Below, piece after piece: positions 41,807-46,224 of a DNA stretch of 46,224 nt (its first letter is position 1; the number at the start of each line of letters is the position of its first letter). The translations under genes were made by a program, and so were the position numbers. The notes beneath the pieces were generated by a model that was not told where the DNA came from, made no database searches, and saw only the letters and a program-made list of their open reading frames with translations. This stretch comes from Acidobacteriota bacterium (GTDB taxonomy: Bacteria > Acidobacteriota > Thermoanaerobaculia > Multivoradales > SZUA-115): contig JAJRVQ010000102.1 in assembly GCA_024277255.1 (NCBI GenBank), forward strand, positions 1 to 46,224. The letters run 5' to 3'.

Positions 41807-42043
41807 ATGAAAACAGCGATCTCACTGCCTGACGATCTCTTCGAAGCAGCCGAGCGACTCGCCAGCGAGCTGGGTGTCACGCGCAGCCACCTCTATGCCG
41901 ATGCTGTGGCGGAATTCGTCGAGCACCACCGCGACGAGAACATCACACAGGCGCTGAATCGCGTTTACTCACGGACCACCTCCAACCTCGATCCGCGGGT
42001 CGAGCAGCTGCAACAGCTCTCACTCGGAAGCGAGGAATGGTAG
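41807..42043 (+). CDS. Ribbon-helix-helix antitoxin (MazE/CopG-like)
   Basis: This 78-residue protein has an N-terminal RHH DNA-binding fold (MKTAISLPDDLFEAAERLASELGVTRS read as strand-helix-helix, then LYADAVAEFVEHH). The C-terminal tail (YSRTTSNLDPRVEQLQQLSLGSEEW) should wrap around and block the toxin. It presumably represses its own promoter and neutralises the MazF-type toxin, whose start overlaps its end by 7 bp. The ATG at 41807 fits the promoter position and RHH homology; upstream codons in frame precede the promoter and are not coding. Confidence 0.88.
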   Translation: MKTAISLPDDLFEAAERLASELGVTRSHLYADAVAEFVEHHRDENITQALNRVYSRTTSNLDPRVEQLQQLSLGSEEW

Positions 42044-42384
42044 CTCAGCGCCGCGGCGAAGTCTGGTGGGCATCGCTTCCCAGCCCACGAGGCTCGGAAC
42101 CTGGCCATCGCAGACCCGTACTCATCGTGCAGTCGAACCGGTTCAACGAAAGCAGGATTCAGACCCTGCTGGCCGTGACCATCACCTCGAACCTCGCCCT
42201 GGCCGAGGCCCCCGGCAACGTGCGTCTCAAAACGGCCGACTCCGGCCTCCCCAAACCCTCCGTGGTCAACGTCTCGCAAGTCGTCACCCTCGGCCGAGCC
42301 TACTTCTCGCAGCGCGCGGGCACACTACCGGCCGCGGCGATGAATCAAGTCGCTGAGGGTCTGCGGCTGGTTCTCGGCCTGTGA
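42037..42384 (+). CDS. mazF: MazF/PemK-type endoribonuclease toxin
   Basis: This 115-residue mRNA interferase cuts RNA at short sequence sites. Family features are RRGEVWWASLPSPRGSEPGHRRPVLIVQSNRFN at the N-terminus (an SH3-like barrel with the catalytic Arg), TLLAVTITSNL and PSVVNVSQVVTLGRAYF. It completes a type II toxin-antitoxin pair with the preceding RHH protein. Its TGA overlaps the GTG start of the restriction-modification gene (42381-42384), so toxin and RM enzyme share one transcript. Confidence 0.92.
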   Translation: MVAQRRGEVWWASLPSPRGSEPGHRRPVLIVQSNRFNESRIQTLLAVTITSNLALAEAPGNVRLKTADSGLPKPSVVNVSQVVTLGRAYFSQRAGTLPAAAMNQVAEGLRLVLGL

Positions 42385-45323
42385 ACGTCGCCCAGTTCAT
42401 CGCCAAGTGGGAGAAAACCGAACTCAAGGAGAGTTCGGCGGCGCATGAACATTTTCTCGATCTCTGCCGGGTGTTCGAACACGCGACGCCAGCCGCGGCC
42501 GACCCGACAGGAGAATCGTTCACCTTCGAGCGCGGCGCCACCAAGCACGGCGGTGGCGACGGTTGGGCGGACGTCTGGAAACGCGGCTTCTTCGGCTGGG
42601 AGTACAAGGGCAAGAGGAAAGACCTCGATGCCGCCTACGACCAGCTCCTGCAATACAAAGAAGCGCTGGAGAACCCGCCGCTCCTCGTCGTGTGCGACAT
42701 GGACCGCATCGTCGTGCACACCAACTTCACCGGCACCAAAGGCGAGCTGCATGACATCCCTCTGAGCCAGCTGGACACGCCGCGCAACCTCGAGATCGTA
42801 CGCGCGGTCTTTCACCACCCTGCCAAGCTCAAGCCGGGCACCACCAGCGAGGCAATCACCACCGAGGCGGCCCGCACCATCGCTGAGATCGCCTGGGCCC
42901 TGCGCCAGCGCGGCATCGATCCCGAGCCCGTCGCCCACTACCTCGACCGTATCGTCTTCTGCCTCTTCGCCGAAGACGTCGGGCTGCTCCCCGACCAGCT
43001 CTTCACCCGCCTGCTGGAGAAGACCCGCACCGATCCTCCCAAGTTCGCGCGCTACGTCGAGGATCTCTTCGCCGCCATGGCGGACGGCGGCGACTTCCTC
43101 CTCCAAGACATCCGCCACTTCAACGGTAACCTGTTCGTGCCCGGCCCGATTCTGGAACTCACACCGGAGGAGATCGAGAGCCTCTACGCTGCCGCCCGGC
43201 TCGACTGGTCAGCGGTCGACCCATCGATCTTCGGTACCCTCTTCGAGCGCGGCATGGACCCGGCCAAGCGCTCCCAGCTCGGCGCTCACTACACCAGCCG
43301 CGACGACATCGAGACCCTCGTTGATCCGGTGGTGATGCAACCGCTGCTGAGGGAGTGGCGGGAGACCCGCGATCTGGTGGAAAACTTGCTGGCCACCGGC
43401 AAGAAGAAACCCACGGGCAACGAGAAGCTGCCCAGCGGCGCCAGACTCAAGAAGGCACAGAATGAGGCGCAAACCTTCCTACGCCGATTTCACCAGCGGC
43501 TGGCTCAGGTCAAGGTGCTCGACCCGGCTTGCGGTTCCGGCAACTTCCTCTACGTCGTGCTGCAGAAACTGAAAGACCTCGAAAAGGAAGTCCTCATCTA
43601 CGGCATGGACCGCGGCTTTACCGCCTTCATCCCGCTCGTCGGTCCCTGGCAGCTCTACGGAATCGAGATCAACCGCTACGCCTTCGAGCTGGCCCAGATG
43701 ACCGTCTGGATCGGTTATCTCCAGTGGACCCGCAACAACGGCTTCGGCCATCCCAACGATCCGGTCCTTCGGTCAATGGACAACTTCGAGTGCAAGGACG
43801 CGATTCTCGATCTGTCCGATCCGGAGAACCCGCAAGAGCCCGAGTGGCCGAGGGTGGATTTCATTGTGGGGAATCCGCCGTTTCTGGGAAGCCGGTTCAT
43901 GCGACGGGAACTTGGGGACGACTACTGCGTACAACTCTACCGGCTGTATCAAAAGCGCATGGGTGGACGACCGGACTTGGTCTGCTACTGGTTCGAAAAG
44001 GCACGCCACTCGATCGAGATGGGCAGATGCCAGAGGGCTGGCCTCGTGGCCACACAGGGGATTCGAGGAGGCACAAACCGGCGCACCCTTCGCCGAATCT
44101 TGAAAACGGGCAGCATCTTCTTTGGTGAGTCCGATAGGAACTGGGTCCTGGACGGTGCAACCGTCCACATCTCGATGATTGGCTTCGACCTCGGCACAGA
44201 AGTGCATAAGGTACTCGATGGACGCCGCGTTGCGGCCATCAACTCCAACCTGACCTCTGGAATAGACATTACTTCGGCTCGGAACCTTAGGGCATCAAAC
44301 GGGTTGGCTCTTCAGGGCGGAATCAAGAGGGGGAGCTTCGATTGGCCAGACAGCCAAGGGCTAGACCTGCTCGATGCAGGAGGAAACCCCCATGGTCAAC
44401 CGAACAGCGATGTCCTTCTCCCATACACAAACGCCGCCGACATCACCGGCCGGGATCAGAATACTTGGATCATTCACTTCGGATCACAATACGGACAAGA
44501 TGCAGCATCGCGCTATTTCGCACCCTTTGAACTCGTTCGAAGACATGTGCTTCCAGAGCGGGCGCGGGCGCGGCAAGAAGAAGCAAGAGAAACTTGGTGG
44601 CTTCACTGGCGTTCCAGGCCCCGCCTTTCAGAGGTGCTCAAGCTACTGCCTAGGTACATTGTCACACCCAGAGTCTCTCAACACAGAATCTTCACATGGC
44701 TTTCCTCTCCTCGCTATCCTGATAATGCGATCGTCGTTTTCTGCCGAGCCGACGACTACTTTTTTGGCGTTCTTCACTCTCGCATTCACGAGTTCTGGAC
44801 AAGAGCCCAGGGCACCCAGCTCCGTGAGCGCGAGAGCGGCTTCCGCTACACTCACACCACCTGCTTCGAGTCCTTCGCCTTCCCCTGGTCCCCTGGTCAA
44901 GAACCAGAAGGCGACCCGCGCGTGGTGGCCATTGCGGAAGCGGCCCGCGAGCTCAACGAACTCCGCGAAACCTGGCTCAACCCGCCGGAGTGGACCAAGG
45001 AAGAAGTTCTCGAATTCCCCGGTTCGCTAGACGGCCCTTGGCAGCGTTACCTCCATGACCCCGACGAGCGCGGCATTGGAACCGTGCGCTATCCGCGCAT
45101 CGTGCCGCGGGATGACGAGTATGCCGCCAAGCTCAAGAAGCGCACCCTCACCCACCTCTACAACGAGCGCCCCACCTGGCTCGACTTGGCGCACCGCAAG
45201 CTCGATGAAGCCGTTTTCACCGCCTACGGCTGGGAGCCCGGCATGAAAGACAAAGATCTGCTCGAAAAACTCCTCGCCTTGAATCTGGAGCGCGCTGAAC
45301 AAGAAGCGCAAGTCGCCGGCTAG
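42381..45323 (+). CDS. Type IIL (MmeI-like) restriction-modification enzyme
   Basis: This 980-residue single-chain enzyme has nuclease and adenine-methyltransferase activities. Residues ~1-160 form the nuclease domain with a PD-ExK-type EYKGK after GFFGW and the helix AYDQLLQYKEAL. A helical connector runs to ~300 (FGTLFERGMDPAKRSQLGAHYTS). The N6-adenine methyltransferase has motif I DPACGSGNFLYV (~377-388) and motif IV VGNPPFLG (~497-504). The target recognition domain is ~600-870 and a helical C-terminus follows. Such enzymes methylate one strand and cut about 20 bp away. The start is a GTG overlapping the mazF stop. The recognition-domain DNA (~44000-44900) is lower in G+C than the rest, as expected after domain exchange. 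Confidence 0.92.
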   Translation: MNVAQFIAKWEKTELKESSAAHEHFLDLCRVFEHATPAAADPTGESFTFERGATKHGGGDGWADVWKRGFFGWEYKGKRKDLDAAYDQLLQYKEALENPPLLVVCDMDRIVVHTNFTGTKGELHDIPLSQLDTPRNLEIVRAVFHHPAKLKPGTTSEAITTEAARTIAEIAWALRQRGIDPEPVAHYLDRIVFCLFAEDVGLLPDQLFTRLLEKTRTDPPKFARYVEDLFAAMADGGDFLLQDIRHFNGNLFVPGPILELTPEEIESLYAAARLDWSAVDPSIFGTLFERGMDPAKRSQLGAHYTSRDDIETLVDPVVMQPLLREWRETRDLVENLLATGKKKPTGNEKLPSGARLKKAQNEAQTFLRRFHQRLAQVKVLDPACGSGNFLYVVLQKLKDLEKEVLIYGMDRGFTAFIPLVGPWQLYGIEINRYAFELAQMTVWIGYLQWTRNNGFGHPNDPVLRSMDNFECKDAILDLSDPENPQEPEWPRVDFIVGNPPFLGSRFMRRELGDDYCVQLYRLYQKRMGGRPDLVCYWFEKARHSIEMGRCQRAGLVATQGIRGGTNRRTLRRILKTGSIFFGESDRNWVLDGATVHISMIGFDLGTEVHKVLDGRRVAAINSNLTSGIDITSARNLRASNGLALQGGIKRGSFDWPDSQGLDLLDAGGNPHGQPNSDVLLPYTNAADITGRDQNTWIIHFGSQYGQDAASRYFAPFELVRRHVLPERARARQEEARETWWLHWRSRPRLSEVLKLLPRYIVTPRVSQHRIFTWLSSPRYPDNAIVVFCRADDYFFGVLHSRIHEFWTRAQGTQLRERESGFRYTHTTCFESFAFPWSPGQEPEGDPRVVAIAEAARELNELRETWLNPPEWTKEEVLEFPGSLDGPWQRYLHDPDERGIGTVRYPRIVPRDDEYAAKLKKRTLTHLYNERPTWLDLAHRKLDEAVFTAYGWEPGMKDKDLLEKLLALNLERAEQEAQVAG

Positions 45324-46087
45324 CCTGCCCCGCCGAGATCCTCAAGGATCCGGGAGGCCGCGACGGCCTCCACATCGTTGGCCAGGGGGAATGACTCGTT
45401 GCCGCCGTGGATGACCCACGCTCGCTCGATCTTCAGGGTGTCGATCGCCGAGCGCAGGGAGCGGGTCAATCTCGGGGTCGCGGTACGCTTGATCTCAAAA
45501 CCGAGACGGCGAGTTCCCGCGGTGATCAGCAGGTCGAGTTCCGCGCCCGCGTGGGTAGCCCAGAAGAAACACTGATCTGTTCGCGCCCCCACAACCGTCT
45601 GGATCTGCGCCAGCATGAAGCCCTCCCAGGAAGCTCCGAGTTGGGGATGCGACTCGACGGCCGCCTGAGTGTCCAGGTCGAGCAGAGTGTGCAGCAGCCC
45701 CGAATCGGTGAAATACACCTTCGGAGACCGCACCTGCCTTTTCGCCACATTCTCGAACCAAGGAGGGAGCTGCCGGACGACCAAAGCAGCGGTCAGAAGG
45801 TCGAGATAGCGTCGCACCGTGGTATCCGCGACGCCGAACGAGGAGGCGAACCGCGCGCCGTTCCACACACCACCGTGCACATGCGCGAGCATCGTCCAAA
45901 ACCGGCGCAGGGTCGGACTCGGGATGGTGATTCCAAGGGCTGGCAGATCTCGTTCGAGAAAAGTACGGACAAAACCACGCCGCCAGTCTGCGCTCTCCTC
46001 CTCCGAGGCAGCGAGAAACGACCGAGGAAAACCGCCACGCAGCCACAGCCGTTCGAGCTGCTCGCTGCCGAGTTCGGTCAGGTCTGT
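45320..46087 (-). pseudogene. AAA ATPase with DUF4143, 5'-truncated
   Basis: The frame is open from 46087 (stop TAG at 46088-46090) to 45320. It reads the second half of an AAA_14/DUF4143 protein: LWLRGGFPRSFLAASEEES, FVRTFLERDLPALGI, LRRFWTMLAHVHGGVWN, YLDLLTAALVVRQLPPW and KVYFTDSGLLHTLL, then the nuclease-like end LDLLITAGTRRLGFEIKR. The N-terminal ATPase domain with Walker A and B is missing. Similarity stops near 46085, exactly where an IS-like end begins. An internal ATG at 45890-45892 could still start a 190-residue fragment. The stop overlaps the RM gene's end by 4 bp. Intact homologues are stand-alone ATPases of unclear function. Confidence 0.8.
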
Positions 46088-46224
46088 CTATTCCGACGAA
46101 ACTGGGCACTCAATCCAGTGAAACTGGGCAGTGAAGTCGGAGCGCAGCGACGCGGGTTGATGCTCAGTTAAAAGTGCCCAGTTTGGCGAAGAGTTCGGCC
46201 TCCTTTCTTGGTTCTAGATCCTAC
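46085..46224. mobile_element. Probable end of an IS21-family element (continues past the window)
   Basis: Starting at TGTCTATTCCGACG, AAACTGGGCACT occurs at 46099-46110, AAACTGGGCAGT at 46121-46132, and the inverted copy AGTGCCCAGTTT at 46173-46184. Multiple short repeats of this kind near a TG terminus are typical of IS21-family ends. The junction with the truncated DUF4143 gene falls at 46085. The istA/istB genes are not in the window, so the family call is an inference. Confidence 0.5.

Noticed and set aside
38832..46184. The right-end AAACTGGGC repeats and the left IS1 end (GAAACTGGGCCACT on the minus strand) as the two ends of one large transposon
   Set aside because: The shared core is only about 10 bp. 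The left copy fits the inverted repeat of the IS1-like element, while the right copies fit a separate IS21-like end, so a single composite element is not supported.

Overview
The window is about 46 kb of GC-rich bacterial chromosome, roughly 65 % G+C by eye in the core part. Dense genes, ATGA start/stop overlaps, a bactofilin, a secreted matrixin-type protease, a DUF4920 protein, a type II pantothenate kinase and a SahR-AhcY pair suggest a Gram-negative environmental lineage. Acidobacteriota (Thermoanaerobaculia-like) or a deltaproteobacterial/myxobacterial relative would fit. This placement is an inference: no rRNA or tRNA gene was seen to anchor it.

Housekeeping core (1-34.2 kb). At the left end, a SahR-like ArsR/methyltransferase regulator and ahcY (SAH hydrolase) form an apparent S-adenosylhomocysteine-responsive operon. 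Next come a bactofilin, a small methyltransferase, a PspC protein, a secreted protein plus matrixin-like protease, a glycosyltransferase, two acyltransferases, pantothenate kinase (coaW) and a SbcCD-like nuclease/ATPase pair. Divergent sixA and ppk1 follow, then argS, a cytochrome c, a patatin phospholipase and a DUF4920 protein. A YtrA-type GntR regulator with its ABC transporter carries a very clear promoter/operator. After it lie a DUF2090 aldolase-like protein, trmH, a MATE exporter and an AMIN/NTF2-like secreted protein. The core ends with a prfB - glycosyltransferase - membrane protein - NUDIX operon, in which prfB keeps its programmed +1 frameshift, and an FMN reductase.

Accessory region (34.2 kb to the end). 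First is a two-gene unit: a protein with one TIR and two TIR-like domains, coupled by ATGA to a 979-residue nSTAND ATPase with a membrane anchor, a peptidoglycan-binding-like domain, an acyl-carrier-like domain without the usual serine, and a duplicated C-terminal domain. An IS1-family element with a broken transposase follows. Next is a compact four-gene operon of lower G+C whose main product looks like a stand-alone proteasome/HslV-type N-terminal threonine hydrolase, encoded with three small proteins and no unfoldase; this is the best candidate for an undescribed system. The right end holds a MazEF-type toxin-antitoxin module, read from a strong and probably leaderless promoter, whose toxin gene overlaps a type IIL (MmeI-like) restriction-modification gene. 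It also holds an AAA/DUF4143 ATPase gene cut at its 5' end by what looks like the terminus of an IS21-family element. TIR/STAND, RM, TA and IS genes together make this stretch look like a defence island.

All calls come from reading translated sequence and motifs. No database search was run.
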